Shown: piece by piece, positions 1 to 7,933 of the stretch
Position numbering within the stretch: position 1 is the stretch's first letter
Layout of the letters: each line of letters begins with the position of its first letter
Source of the DNA: JBBECF01 sp040881945
GTDB lineage: Bacteria > Pseudomonadota > Alphaproteobacteria > Dongiales > Dongiaceae
DNA: 33,087 nt
Direction: 5' to 3'
Assembly: GCA_040881945.1 (NCBI GenBank)
Contig: JBBECF010000080.1
Span: 1-33,087 of the forward strand
The notes under the pieces: model-generated
Told to the model about the DNA's origin: nothing
Databases searched by the model: none
What the model saw: the letters and a program-made list of their open reading frames with translations, nothing else
Made by a program: the position numbers and the translations under genes

Positions 1-334
1 TCGGCTGGCGGAACACGGTCCCGTCGAGGATGTTGCGGATCGTGCCGTTCGGCGAGCGCCACATCTTCTTGAGATTGAATTCCCGAACCCTGGCCTCGTC
101 CGGCGTGATCGTCGCGCATTTGACGCCGACCCGGTGGCGCTTGATGGCGTTGGCGGCGTCCACCGTCACCCGGTCCTCGGTCGCGTCGCGCTGCTCGACG
201 GCCAGGTCGTAGTATTTCAGATCGACGTCGAGATAGGGCAGGATCAGCTTGTCCTTGATGGTCCGCCACATGATCCGCGCCATTTCATCGCCATCGAGCT
301 CGACAATCGGGTTCGCGACTTTGATCTTGGTCAT
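1..334 (-). CDS. icd: NADP-dependent isocitrate dehydrogenase (5' part, runs off left edge)
   Basis: The enzyme converts isocitrate to 2-oxoglutarate with reduction of NADP in the TCA cycle. Only the first ~111 codons are inside the window. The N-terminus reads MTKIKVANPIVELDGDEMAR, followed by KDKLILPYLDVDLKYYD and later GVKCATITPDEARV and KMWRSPNGTIRNIL. This is the conserved start of the eukaryotic-like homodimeric NADP-IDH of alphaproteobacteria, and includes the substrate-binding SPNGTIRN segment. The ATG at 334-332 is preceded by a purine-rich GAGAGAGA ribosome binding site. A weak -10-like TATTGT lies at 382-377 on the same strand. The frame is open to the window edge, so truncation is only by the boundary. 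Confidence 0.95.
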   Translation of the reverse strand, partial: MTKIKVANPIVELDGDEMARIMWRTIKDKLILPYLDVDLKYYDLAVEQRDATEDRVTVDAANAIKRHRVGVKCATITPDEARVREFNLKKMWRSPNGTIRNILDGTVFRQP

Positions 335-423
335 CGTCTCTCTCTCGGGGTTCGGGTCTTCGCGCCGCCGGGGCGCACAATATCATCGCCCCGACAGGGC
401 GCGAAGCCCTTGGCGAGCGGGGT

Positions 424-545
424 CTAGTGTCCCGTCCCCGAAATTCGTATCACGAATTTCGGGGTGAACGGGCCACTAAGAGTTTGAATCTAGTGGCCTG
501 CTTATCCCAGAAATTCGAAAACGAATTTCTGGGGCAGGACACTAG
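424..545. repeat. Tandem pair of palindromic repeat elements (MITE/REP-like)
   Basis: There are two adjacent imperfect palindromes. The first (424-480) has a perfect 13-bp inner stem (CCCCGAAATTCGT at 436-448, its complement at 452-464) and outer arms CTAGTGTCCCGT and ACGGGCCACTA. The second (490-545) has a 12-bp inner stem (CCCAGAAATTCG at 506-517, its complement at 522-533) and outer arms CTAGTGGCCTGC and GCAGGACACTAG. They share the AGAAATTCG/CGAAATTCG core and the CTAGTG ends. The right end overlaps the TAG stop codon of the next gene (544-542). The pair lies between two minus-strand genes and has no T-tract, so it is not a classical terminator. A 12-mer identical to its end recurs at 19529-19540. 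Confidence 0.85.
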
Positions 546-1126
546 AGCCGCTCGGGGGCGTCCTGGATGGCGGGTTCGGGGGCGCGGCGCAGGACGGCGA
601 TCACGTCCTCGACACGCTCGACGACGGTGAACAGCCGCAGCGATTCGGCACGGGCAAAGCCCTCGGCGACGACATGCTCGACGAGGCGCAGCAACGGCTG
701 CCAGTAGCCGTCGACGTCGATCAGCACGATCGGCTTGTCGTGCAGCCGGAGCTGCCGCCAGGTGAGGATCTCGAACGTCTCGTCGAGCGTCCCGAGCCCG
801 CCCGGCAACACCGCGAAGGCGTCCGACATCTGCTCCATCAGGTTCTTGCGCGCATGCATGCTGTCGACGACGTGAAGCTTGCTGAGGCCGCGGTGGCCGA
901 GTTCGCGCGATTCCAGGAAATCCGGGATGACGCCGACCACGCTGCCGCCGCCGGCCAGCACGGCGTCGGCGACGATCCCCATCAACCCGATGCCGCCGCC
1001 GCCATAGACCAGACGGATGCCGTTCTCGGCCATCGACTGACCGAGCCGGCGGGCGGCGTCGCGGTAGCGCGGCGCGAAGCCGACGGCGGAGCCGCAATAG
1101 ACGCAGAGCGAGTGGAGGGGTCTCAT
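542..1126 (-). CDS. LOG-family protein (TIGR00730; cytokinin riboside 5'-monophosphate phosphoribohydrolase type)
   Basis: This 194-residue Rossmann-fold protein belongs to the LOG/lysine decarboxylase-like family, whose members hydrolyse nucleoside 5'-monophosphates to a base and ribose 5-phosphate. Visible signatures are CVYCGSAVG near the N-terminus, the glycine-rich YGGGGIGLMG (~41-50) and the active-site PGGLGTLDE (108-116), where the Glu and the GxGT loop are catalytic in the family. The length is typical. The ATG at 1126 begins MRPLHSLCVYCG and fits the family start; the frame stays open upstream but carries no conserved sequence there. The TAG stop is supplied by the palindromic repeat. 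The physiological substrate cannot be told from sequence, and bacterial homologues are often housekeeping. Confidence 0.9.
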   Translation of the reverse strand: MRPLHSLCVYCGSAVGFAPRYRDAARRLGQSMAENGIRLVYGGGGIGLMGIVADAVLAGGGSVVGVIPDFLESRELGHRGLSKLHVVDSMHARKNLMEQMSDAFAVLPGGLGTLDETFEILTWRQLRLHDKPIVLIDVDGYWQPLLRLVEHVVAEGFARAESLRLFTVVERVEDVIAVLRRAPEPAIQDAPERL

Positions 1127-1261
1127 GCGCAAGCCAAGGATGGGTCCGAAGCGGTTGTAACGGGTTGACAACTCTCGTGCCAGTATAGCCCGCCCGTGGT
1201 TAACGGGGTATTGCGCGGCGGCGTGGCCGGCCGCCCGCAAGGAAGCTATAGTCCCGCGGCG

Positions 1262-2182
1262 ATGAAGCCGACCGCCGCACCCGGCCCGCTGCTCGGTCTG
1301 TGCCTGGCGATCGCGTCGCTCGGCGCGGTCGCCGAGGCGTTGCGGGCGGAAACGCCGCCGGCGCTCGAACGCGGCGCCTATCTGTTCGCCGCGGCGGGCT
1401 GCGCCGGCTGCCATACCGACGTCAAGGCGAAGGGTCCGCCGCTGGCCGGCGGGCGGGCCTTGAAGACGCCGTTCGGCACGTTCTACGGCCCCAACATCAC
1501 GCCCGATCCGGAGCATGGCATCGGCGGCTGGTCCGACGCCGATTTCGTGCGCGCGCTGCGCGACGGCGTGGCGCCCGACGGGGCGCATTATTTTCCCGCC
1601 TTCCCGTACACCTCGTTCACGAAGATGAGCGACGCCGACCTGCTGGCGCTGAAGGCCTACATCTTCTCGGTGCCGGCGGTGGCGCGGCCGAGCCGCCCGC
1701 ACGAGCTGTCGTTCCCGTTCGCGTGGCGCTGGCCCTTGGGCGTCTGGAAGCGGCTCTACTTCATGCCCGGCCCGTTCGTACCCGATGCGGCCCGCGGGGC
1801 GGCGTGGAACCGGGGCGCCTATCTGGTCGAGGCGGTCGCGCATTGCCGCGAATGCCATACGCCGCGCGACTGGCTCGGCGGCCGCGACGACAGCCGCGCC
1901 TTCGCGGGCACGCCCGACGGCCCGGAAGGCGAAAAGGTGCCCAATATCACGCCCGACCCGGCCACCGGCATCGGCGGCTGGTCGCGCGCGCAGCTTCTCC
2001 GCGCGCTGAAGATCGGCCTGCTGCCGGACGGCGATTTCGTCGGGGCGCTGATGAGCGAAGTCGTCGAGCAAAGCACCGGCCGGCTGACCGACGCCGACCT
2101 CGAGGCGATCGCGGTTTACCTCGAGTCCGTTCCGGCGGTCGCCAATCCGGCCGCCAAGGCCACCGCGGCGGGGTTCGACTGA
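1262..2182 (+). CDS. Diheme cytochrome c, secreted
   Basis: This 306-residue periplasmic cytochrome c has two class-I domains. A signal peptide (residues 1-29, ending ALRA before ETPP) precedes heme motif CAGCH (47-51). The second motif, CRECH, is at 195-199. Each domain carries the repeated NITPDPxxGIGGW segment and a distal Met candidate. This resembles the cytochrome subunits of membrane-bound alcohol, aldehyde or gluconate dehydrogenases, but no dehydrogenase gene adjoins it, so the electron donor is unknown. I chose ATG 1262 because it opens directly on the signal peptide. An in-frame GTG at 1196 would add 22 residues. The purine-rich AAGGAAG lies somewhat far upstream of ATG 1262. Confidence 0.88.
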   Translation: MKPTAAPGPLLGLCLAIASLGAVAEALRAETPPALERGAYLFAAAGCAGCHTDVKAKGPPLAGGRALKTPFGTFYGPNITPDPEHGIGGWSDADFVRALRDGVAPDGAHYFPAFPYTSFTKMSDADLLALKAYIFSVPAVARPSRPHELSFPFAWRWPLGVWKRLYFMPGPFVPDAARGAAWNRGAYLVEAVAHCRECHTPRDWLGGRDDSRAFAGTPDGPEGEKVPNITPDPATGIGGWSRAQLLRALKIGLLPDGDFVGALMSEVVEQSTGRLTDADLEAIAVYLESVPAVANPAAKATAAGFD

Positions 2183-2231
2183 GCCGCGCCCGCGGCCCGG
2201 CGATTCTATCCCCCCGCCCGCGACGTTCGAG

Positions 2232-2237
2232 TATAAT
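2232..2237 (+). promoter_or_regulatory. Probable -10 box before the LysM gene
   Basis: A perfect TATAAT hexamer stands out in a G+C-rich context 33 bp before the GTG start at 2271. No convincing -35 is found 16-18 bp upstream, where the bases are a C-run. The promoter is therefore supported mainly by the -10 and by position. Confidence 0.45.
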
Positions 2238-2270
2238 TCACAGAACTGTCGCAATTACAGGGCGGGTCAG

Positions 2271-3323
2271 GTGAATCGGATCGTCTTGCTCGGGCTGATG
2301 GGTGTCGCGGTCATCGTCGCGGCCCTGCTGCTCAATTACGCAATCAATCGCGAGGAGACGGCCGTCGCGCCGTTGCCGGACCTGGCCGCCACCGAGGAGG
2401 GCGCCGTGCCGCCGGTCGCCGAGGCGCCGCCGACGGCCGAGGAATCCGCGCCGGCCGACGCGGCGCCGAGCTTCGATGTCGTTCGCGTCAACCCGGCCGG
2501 TGAGGCGGTGATCGCCGGCCGCGCCACCCCCGGCAGCGAGGTCACGGTCACGGTCGACAACCAGGCCATCGGAACAGTCGTCGCGGACGAGCGCGGCGAA
2601 TGGGTGTTGCAGCCGGATGCCGCGATCCCGCCGGGCGACCACGAGATCGGATTGTCCGCCCAGGCGCCGGCCGCCGAGTCGATCGTTTCGCAGGATATCG
2701 TGGTCGTGGTCGTGCCGGAGGCCGAGACGGACATCGCCGGGCGGCCGGCGGAACAGACCGGCGCGGCGCTGGCCCTGCTGGTGCCGCGCGACGGCGAGGG
2801 CGCGACCACCGTGCTGCAGGCGCCGTCGGCCGGCGCTGGAGCGGAGCAGGCGGCCGCCGGCGGCACCGGTCTGACGCTAGACACCGTCGACTACGACAGC
2901 GCCGGAAACGTCACGATCGGCGGCCGCGCCCCACCGGGGGCGACGGTCCAGGTCTATCTCGACAACACGCTCGCCGGCCGCACGGTGGCGGGGCCCTCGG
3001 GGCGGTGGGAAGTGACGCCGCAGCAGCCGATCGCGGCCGGACTGCAGATCCTGCGTGTCGATCAGGTCGGGAGTTCCGGCAACGTCGTCGCCCGTGTCGA
3101 GTCGCCGTTCTCGCGCGCCGAGGCGGTGGTCGACATGCCGGCCGAAGCGGTCGTCGTCGTGCAGCCGGGCAACAGCCTGTGGCGCATCGCCCGGCGCAGC
3201 TACGGCGCGGGTCTCCGCTACACCGTGATCTACGAAGCCAACCGCGCCCAGATCGGGGACCCCGACTTGATCTATCCGGGTCAGGTCTTCGTTGTCCCGC
3301 CGGAAGCGACGGTCACGAATTAG
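2271..3323 (+). CDS. LysM-domain envelope protein with two Ig-like repeats
   Basis: This 350-residue protein starts with a membrane anchor or uncleaved signal (IVLLGLMGVAVIVAALLLNY, residues 4-23), followed by an acidic Ala/Pro/Glu-rich spacer. Two related beta-sandwich repeats follow (about 68-130 and 203-265), with matching patterns such as GxAxIAGRATPGSEVTVTVDN and GNVTIGGRAPPGATVQVYLDN; they look like bacterial Ig-like modules. The C-terminal ~50 residues form a LysM domain (VQPGNSLWRIARRSYG ... IYPGQVFVVP), which binds peptidoglycan. The role is probably in the cell envelope. GTG 2271 is the start that gives the hydrophobic N-terminus. The stop codon overlaps the convergent gene's stop by four bases. 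Confidence 0.85.
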   Translation: MNRIVLLGLMGVAVIVAALLLNYAINREETAVAPLPDLAATEEGAVPPVAEAPPTAEESAPADAAPSFDVVRVNPAGEAVIAGRATPGSEVTVTVDNQAIGTVVADERGEWVLQPDAAIPPGDHEIGLSAQAPAAESIVSQDIVVVVVPEAETDIAGRPAEQTGAALALLVPRDGEGATTVLQAPSAGAGAEQAAAGGTGLTLDTVDYDSAGNVTIGGRAPPGATVQVYLDNTLAGRTVAGPSGRWEVTPQQPIAAGLQILRVDQVGSSGNVVARVESPFSRAEAVVDMPAEAVVVVQPGNSLWRIARRSYGAGLRYTVIYEANRAQIGDPDLIYPGQVFVVPPEATVTN

Positions 3324-3811
3324 GCGGGCGCGGCCGCCGCCGGGGCCGGGTCGTCGCCGCCCCGGGGCTGCAGCAGATCGCGCAGCAGCTCGATATACGG
3401 TTTGATCTCGAGCAGGAGCTGCGCCGCCGCGGCGATGACGTTGGTCGGGGTCATCGGCGTGCGCAGCGCGATGTCGCCGACCGCGTGGATGCGCCGGTCG
3501 GTGCACAGCGCCAGGCGGCCGTGCGGCAGCAAGCGCGTCGCCAGCAGCACGGCGAAGGCGTCGCGGCGCAGCGCGATCGATTCGACGGAATAGGGAAGCG
3601 GGCCGCACTCGCCGCGCAGCTGCAGGAACGGCCGGTCGTCCTCCAGCCGCATGCGCGCGGCGAAGGCGACGCCGTGGTAGGCGAAATCGAAGGCGAACGG
3701 ACGCAGCCGCGGATCCTGCCGCGCAACGCTCCCGTCCGGGTTGACGACGAACGAATTGACTTCAATGGGAAGCTGGTGCTTGCTGACCAAATCGACGCGG
3801 TCGGTCGTCAT
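3320..3811 (-). CDS. Conserved hypothetical protein, 163 aa
   Basis: I do not recognise this family. The protein is soluble-looking, with no signal or membrane segment. It opens MTTDRVDLVSKHQLPIEVNS, has a mixed alpha/beta body with PFAFDFAYHGVAFAARMRLE and a RLALCTDRRIHAVGD stretch, then a helical segment and an Ala/Pro-rich tail. The ATG at 3811 has a GGAG sequence about 9 bp upstream; the frame remains open further upstream but only as low-quality coding. It converges on the LysM gene with a 4-base overlap (3320-3323) and diverges from psd. Confidence 0.7.
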   Translation of the reverse strand: MTTDRVDLVSKHQLPIEVNSFVVNPDGSVARQDPRLRPFAFDFAYHGVAFAARMRLEDDRPFLQLRGECGPLPYSVESIALRRDAFAVLLATRLLPHGRLALCTDRRIHAVGDIALRTPMTPTNVIAAAAQLLLEIKPYIELLRDLLQPRGGDDPAPAAAAPA

Positions 3812-3957
3812 CTGCCATGCTCCGGCGGTTCCTGTTGCCCAGCCATAGCATGGGCGGTTTAACGGTCCCTTAACCGCGCGACTTGCACACCAAGGCGCCG
3901 ATCGCGCGGCGGGCGCAGGCTTGGCCCGCCCGCCAGACTGCCGGGGACGAACCACCG

Positions 3958-4653
3958 ATGGACCGTTTGCAGACCGTTTTCGTGCCGATTCACCGCGACG
4001 GCTGGCCGTTTATGGGGATCTTCGCCGTCGTGGCCCTGGTTCTCGGCGTGGTGGTTTCAGCGCCGCTCGGCTGGATCGGCGCCGTCCTCACCGCCTGGTG
4101 CGCCTACTTCTTCCGCGACCCGCCGCGCGTGACGCCGACGCGGGACGGGCTGTTCGTCAGCCCGGCCGACGGCCGGGTGGCGATGGTGGTCTCGGCGCCG
4201 CCGCCGCCCGAGCTCGGCATGGGCGAGGGCGCGCGGACGCGGATCAGCATCTTCCTCGACATCTTCAACGTGCACGTCAACCGCGTCCCGGCCGACGGGA
4301 CCGTCGCCGAGCTCGCCTATCGCCGCGGCAAGTTCGTCAACGCCTCGCTGGACAAGGCGAGCGAGGACAACGAGCGGCAGGCCGTGCGCCTGCGTCTTGC
4401 CGACGGCCGCGACATCGCCTTCGTGCAGATCGCCGGGCTGGTGGCGCGCCGCATCCGCTGCGATCTCGCGGTCGGCCGGGTGGTGCGCGCCGGCGAGAGG
4501 TTCGGGCTGATCCGCTTCGGCAGCCGGGTCGACCTCTATCTTCCCGAGGGCGTAGCGCCGCTCGTCGCCGTCGGCCAGACCGCCGTCGGCGGCGAGACCG
4601 TGATCGCCGACCTTCGCTCGCAGGACCCGCCCCGCACAGGAGAGACCCGCTAG
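3958..4653 (+). CDS. psd: Phosphatidylserine decarboxylase proenzyme
   Basis: The enzyme decarboxylates phosphatidylserine to phosphatidylethanolamine at the inner membrane. The 231-residue length matches the short (type II, PSD-A) proenzymes of alphaproteobacteria. It has an N-terminal hydrophobic hairpin (about 17-50), the SPADG motif (68-72) with the putative catalytic Asp71, NVHVNR with His106, and the self-cleavage FGS at 187-189. Ser189 would become the pyruvoyl group. ATG 3958 has a GGGGACG sequence just upstream. The pssA start codon follows its stop immediately (TAGATG), so the two consecutive steps of PE synthesis are co-expressed. Confidence 0.95.
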   Translation: MDRLQTVFVPIHRDGWPFMGIFAVVALVLGVVVSAPLGWIGAVLTAWCAYFFRDPPRVTPTRDGLFVSPADGRVAMVVSAPPPPELGMGEGARTRISIFLDIFNVHVNRVPADGTVAELAYRRGKFVNASLDKASEDNERQAVRLRLADGRDIAFVQIAGLVARRIRCDLAVGRVVRAGERFGLIRFGSRVDLYLPEGVAPLVAVGQTAVGGETVIADLRSQDPPRTGETR

Positions 4654-5457
4654 ATGAGGACGAGATCCCGCCCCCGCCTGCGCGACCAGTCGTTCAACCG
4701 GCTGATTCCCAACATCCTGACGGTGCTCGCGCTGTGCGCCGGCCTGACCAGCATCCGCTTCGCCTTCCAGGAACGTTGGGAGATGGCCGTGTTCGCCATC
4801 GTGATCGCCGGCGTTCTCGACGGGCTGGACGGGCGCATCGCGCGTCTGCTCGACGGCTCCAGCAAGTTCGGCGCCGAGCTCGATTCGCTGTCGGATTTCC
4901 TCGCCTTCGGCGTGGCGCCGGCGCTGCTGCTCTACTACTTCACCATGAAATCCGTGGTCGGGATCGGCTGGGCGCTGGCGCTGCTGTTCGCGGTCTGCTG
5001 CGCGCTGCGGCTGGCGCGCTTCAACACGAAAGTCGACAACGCCGACCTGCCGGCCTGGACGGGACGCTTCTTCACCGGGGTGCCGGCGCCGGCGGGCGCC
5101 GGACTCGCGCTCCTGCCGGTGTTCGCCACCTTCGAGTTCGGCTCGGGCTTCTTCGACCACCCCGTCGTGACCGGCGGCGCGATGGTCGCGGTTTCGCTGC
5201 TCATGGTCAGCCGCGTGCCGACCTTTTCGTTCAAGCGGATCAAGGTGCCGCACGATTACGTGCTGCCGACCCTGCTCGGGGTCGGGCTGTTCGCCGCGTT
5301 CCTGGTCGGCACGCCCTGGATGACGCTGATGGCGGTCGGCGTCCTCTATCTCGCGTCATTGCCGCTCAGCTATGTCGCTTACCGGCGGCTGTCGCGCCAG
5401 GCGACCGACGCCGATCTCGAGGACGTCGAGGAGGGCGAGGACCTGCCGGCCGACTGA
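4654..5457 (+). CDS. pssA: CDP-diacylglycerol-serine O-phosphatidyltransferase
   Basis: This integral membrane enzyme makes phosphatidylserine from CDP-diacylglycerol and L-serine. The 267-residue protein has several hydrophobic helices and a perfect CDP-alcohol phosphotransferase signature, D56-x2-D59-G60-x2-A63-R64-x8-G73-x3-D77-x3-D81, whose aspartates bind the metals. The C-terminal tail is acidic (DADLEDVEEGEDLPAD). The ATG directly abuts the psd stop, with an AGGAGAG ribosome site inside the end of psd. The product feeds the upstream decarboxylase. Confidence 0.95.
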   Translation: MRTRSRPRLRDQSFNRLIPNILTVLALCAGLTSIRFAFQERWEMAVFAIVIAGVLDGLDGRIARLLDGSSKFGAELDSLSDFLAFGVAPALLLYYFTMKSVVGIGWALALLFAVCCALRLARFNTKVDNADLPAWTGRFFTGVPAPAGAGLALLPVFATFEFGSGFFDHPVVTGGAMVAVSLLMVSRVPTFSFKRIKVPHDYVLPTLLGVGLFAAFLVGTPWMTLMAVGVLYLASLPLSYVAYRRLSRQATDADLEDVEEGEDLPAD

Positions 5458-5484
5458 CCCGCGGCGGTCGGGAGCCGGGCGGTC

Positions 5485-6090
5485 ATGCTCGACGCGGGCG
5501 TGCGGCGGCTCATCGACCCGCCGCTCGACGCCGCGGCGCGCCGGCTGGCGCGGGCCGGCCTGCGCGCCGACGCGATCACCCTCGCTGGCCTGGCGGTCGG
5601 GCTGGCCGCCGTCCCGTTCCTCGCCCTCGAATGGTATGCGGCGGCCCTGGCGGCGATCCTCGTCAACCGCCTCGCCGACGGGCTCGATGGCGCCGTCGCC
5701 CGGCAAACCGGGCCGACCGACCTCGGCGGCTATCTCGACATCGTCTGCGACTATCTGTTCTACGCGGCGGTACCCTTCGGGTTCGCGCTGGCCCGTCCGG
5801 AGAACGCGCTGGCGGCCGCCTTCCTGATCTTCGCCTTCATGGGCACCGGCGCCTCGTTCCTCGCCTACGCGATCCTTGCCGCCAAGCGCGGCATCACGAC
5901 CGCGCATCAGGGCTCGAAGGCCTTCTTCTATTTGGGCGGGCTGACCGAGGGCACCGAGACGATCGCGGCGTTCGTCGCCTTCTGCCTGTTCCCGGACGCC
6001 TTCGCCGCCCTCGCCTACGGCTTCGGCGCGCTGTGCTGGGTGACGACCGTTTCGCGCATGGCCGCGGCCGGCCGCTCGTTCGGCGACTAA
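5485..6090 (+). CDS. Second CDP-alcohol phosphatidyltransferase family protein
   Basis: This 201-residue membrane protein of the CDP-OH-P family lies 27 bp behind pssA with a GGGAG ribosome site. Its signature is D65-GLDG-AVAR73, then seven residues, G81-x3-D85-x3-D89, one residue shorter between AR and G than in pssA. The conserved TDLGGYLDIVCDYLFY and FYLGGLTEGTETI segments mark a subfamily distinct from PssA and PgsA. The acceptor alcohol is unknown. The last 174 bp are duplicated at 9354-9527 on the far side of an accessory block, so this 3' end may have been replaced or copied during an insertion. Confidence 0.85.
   Translation: MLDAGVRRLIDPPLDAAARRLARAGLRADAITLAGLAVGLAAVPFLALEWYAAALAAILVNRLADGLDGAVARQTGPTDLGGYLDIVCDYLFYAAVPFGFALARPENALAAAFLIFAFMGTGASFLAYAILAAKRGITTAHQGSKAFFYLGGLTEGTETIAAFVAFCLFPDAFAALAYGFGALCWVTTVSRMAAAGRSFGD
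5917..6090 (+). repeat. Left copy of a 174-bp direct repeat (3' end of the CDP-alcohol phosphatidyltransferase gene)
   Basis: These last 58 codons, including the stop, match 9354-9527 with 9 differences in 174 bases by eye. The differences sit only at the two ends; the central ~110 bp are identical. Only one changes an amino acid (Val to Leu). The two copies bracket the low-G+C block 6091-9353. Confidence 0.9.
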
Positions 6091-6143
6091 TCATGGTCGT
6101 GGCCGCGGCTTGCGCGCCGGTGAAGGTCTGATCTCCGCTCGCG

Positions 6144-6821
6144 TTACGCCGCGGTGATCGGTCGATCCGGAAAGGTCAGCTGCTCGCGGTCGCGCCAATT
6201 GGGCCGGACATAGTTGATTTCCATCAGGCGGCGGACGCCGACAATCGGGCGTGGATCAAAGCCGTGCCAGGTCGCGGGCCCGGGAACGAAGATCACACCC
6301 GAGTTGAACTCGGCCGAAGACCGGGCGACCCAGCGGCGTTCGGCATCGAAGATGTCGGTGCCCCAGTCCTTCGCATCCGGCCCCGTGCAGAGATAGACGA
6401 CCATCGAGAATAGCTTATCCGGAATGTCGCGGTGCGGTTCGAGCCAGGCGCCGTCCGTGTCCTGGATGTATTCCATCCGCAGATAGCTGCCGACGACGTC
6501 GATACTGCAAGTGTCTGCCATCAGCCGTGCGACGTCCGGACGTTGCAATGCGTCGGCGAGCGTCGCGCAGGTCGGGAATTTCGACCGCAACAAGGGCGTA
6601 ATGAAAGTCCGCTGGCTGTTATAGGTGTTGCGCGTCCCATCCGTCGTGCCGAGCATGGGAGGGGCAATCGGTAGAACGAGAATGCCGGTGCACAGAGCCA
6701 CAGGGAACACGTTGCCGACGACCCAATGGAGGTACGGCCATTCGTCTCGCCGTGATTGGCGCACGGCTCGACTGAAATGGCGTGCAACTTCCGTTACTTC
6801 GGGTACCGATGGATAGCTCAC
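6144..6821 (-). CDS. 2OG-Fe(II) oxygenase-like protein A
   Basis: This 225-residue protein shows the double-stranded beta-helix pattern of 2-oxoglutarate/Fe(II)-dependent oxygenases. There is an HxD-type site in EPHRDIPDKLFSMVVYL (His130, Asp132) and a distal His in TWHGFDPR (His186). An Arg then precedes the final strand (VRRLMEINYV), the usual 2OG carboxylate anchor. The target is unknown. The GTG at 6821 has GGAG plus AAGGA just before it. It lies 209 bp behind oxygenase B on the same strand with no obvious promoter between, so co-transcription is likely. Base composition is visibly lower in G+C than the phospholipid genes beside it, suggesting horizontal acquisition. Confidence 0.75.
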   Translation of the reverse strand: MSYPSVPEVTEVARHFSRAVRQSRRDEWPYLHWVVGNVFPVALCTGILVLPIAPPMLGTTDGTRNTYNSQRTFITPLLRSKFPTCATLADALQRPDVARLMADTCSIDVVGSYLRMEYIQDTDGAWLEPHRDIPDKLFSMVVYLCTGPDAKDWGTDIFDAERRWVARSSAEFNSGVIFVPGPATWHGFDPRPIVGVRRLMEINYVRPNWRDREQLTFPDRPITAA

Positions 6822-7030
6822 TCCTTAACTCCGCTTTGCGGGTCCGGTCGATCGCCAGTTACCGACACTGCGACGGGCGCCGACCGAAGAGGACGCTCTC
6901 AGAAGCGCACCGGGCAACCTGTCCGGTCAGGTCAAGGACAAGACGCGTTGCCGACCGAAGCTCCAACACATAGACACGGCACCCGCGCTGGTGGAACCGC
7001 GGGAGGGGGCATGATCGCAGGCCGCCGGGC

Positions 7031-7702
7031 CTAACGTGGCGCCCATTCGATGATCTTTCGCAGCACGGGCACCGACTTGGCGAGGGCGCTAATTCCGTGA
7101 CGCCAATACTCGCGTCGGACATACCATTCCGAGTCGACGAAGCACAGCTGCAGACTCGCGCGTTGCCCCTTCTGCGGCAAGAACCCGTGCCATGAGTGAG
7201 CGCAGACGCGAAAAATAAGCATCCGGCCGAATTCCGGCGGAAACTCGAAGGCATAGTCCTCGCGATCTGAGCTGCGCAGGACGCGAAGTCGGCCGCGTTC
7301 ATAAGGCCAGTCGCGGCTGAAGCCGAGCAGCACGGTGACGATCTTGTGCTTCGAATCGGGATGCGCATGGCCCTCGTTATAATGGCCAGTCGTGTTACCC
7401 ATCATGACGATGACGGGCGGATAACGGCGCAGGTCCATATCGAATTTCTGTTCGACCAGATGTCGGAAGCGCGGGCTGAGCAGGTCTTTTATGACTGCCC
7501 CAAATTTGGGCCCATAGCGAAGAGACGGTAAGCCGTAGCTTCCGCGATAAGGGATGCGCGGCGCGTCGGCCAGAACCTCGTCCCTTAAGCGAGGATCGAT
7601 CGCGTGTTCGACAAAGGCAAAATCATAGGGATCACGGCGCAATTCGGCTGCGGCGATCACCGCTTCGTCGAGCATCGAAAATGGCGCATGGCCGTTTTGC
7701 AC
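7031..7702 (-). CDS. 2OG-Fe(II) oxygenase-like protein B
   Basis: This 223-residue protein has the same core plan as its neighbour, with a divergent sequence. The metal facial triad is H114-P-D116 in NEGHAHPDSKHKIVTVLLGF and His172 in SWHGFLP. Arg181 in QRASLQLCFV is the probable 2OG anchor. MMGNTTGHYNEGHAHPD resembles small prolyl-hydroxylase-like bacterial proteins, but no substrate can be assigned. The GTG at 7702 is preceded by AAGGGA at suitable spacing; an internal ATG nine codons in is an alternative. A perfect FNR/FixK box is centred 67 bp upstream of the start. Confidence 0.75.
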   Translation of the reverse strand: MQNGHAPFSMLDEAVIAAAELRRDPYDFAFVEHAIDPRLRDEVLADAPRIPYRGSYGLPSLRYGPKFGAVIKDLLSPRFRHLVEQKFDMDLRRYPPVIVMMGNTTGHYNEGHAHPDSKHKIVTVLLGFSRDWPYERGRLRVLRSSDREDYAFEFPPEFGRMLIFRVCAHSWHGFLPQKGQRASLQLCFVDSEWYVRREYWRHGISALAKSVPVLRKIIEWAPR

Positions 7703-7762
7703 GGTTCAAGTCCCTTCTACAGCCATTGTGAATCAAATCGATCCGAACGACGGCGCCGCGCA

Positions 7763-7776
7763 TTGATTTGGATCAA
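7763..7776. promoter_or_regulatory. FNR/FixK-type box upstream of oxygenase B
   Basis: TTGAT-TTGG-ATCAA is an exact match to the TTGAT-N4-ATCAA consensus for Crp/FNR-family oxygen or nitric-oxide regulators (FNR, FixK, Dnr). Activators of this family commonly sit at -41.5. That would put transcription start near 7728 on the minus strand, about 25 nt before the GTG at 7702. Confidence 0.75.
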
Positions 7777-7933
7777 CGACAACTCTTTTCACGGCTCCGG
7801 CGAAACCGGGCTCGATGTCGACGTAGCTGGACAGAGCCCGCGAACCCGCATCCGTTCCGCGCATCGATCCCTCGCTGCGCTCGGCGAGAATCATCTTCAA
7901 CGCCTCACCGCGAGCGACGTCTTCAGCAGCCTG

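Noticed and set aside
1165..1189. TTGACA followed by TATAGC upstream of the cytochrome c gene
   Set aside because: Spacing between the hexamers is about 13 bp, too short for a sigma-70 promoter.
6879..6960. Direct repeat GCCGACCGAAG between the two oxygenase genes
   Set aside because: Only two 11-bp copies 71 bp apart with no symmetry or promoter association; likely chance.
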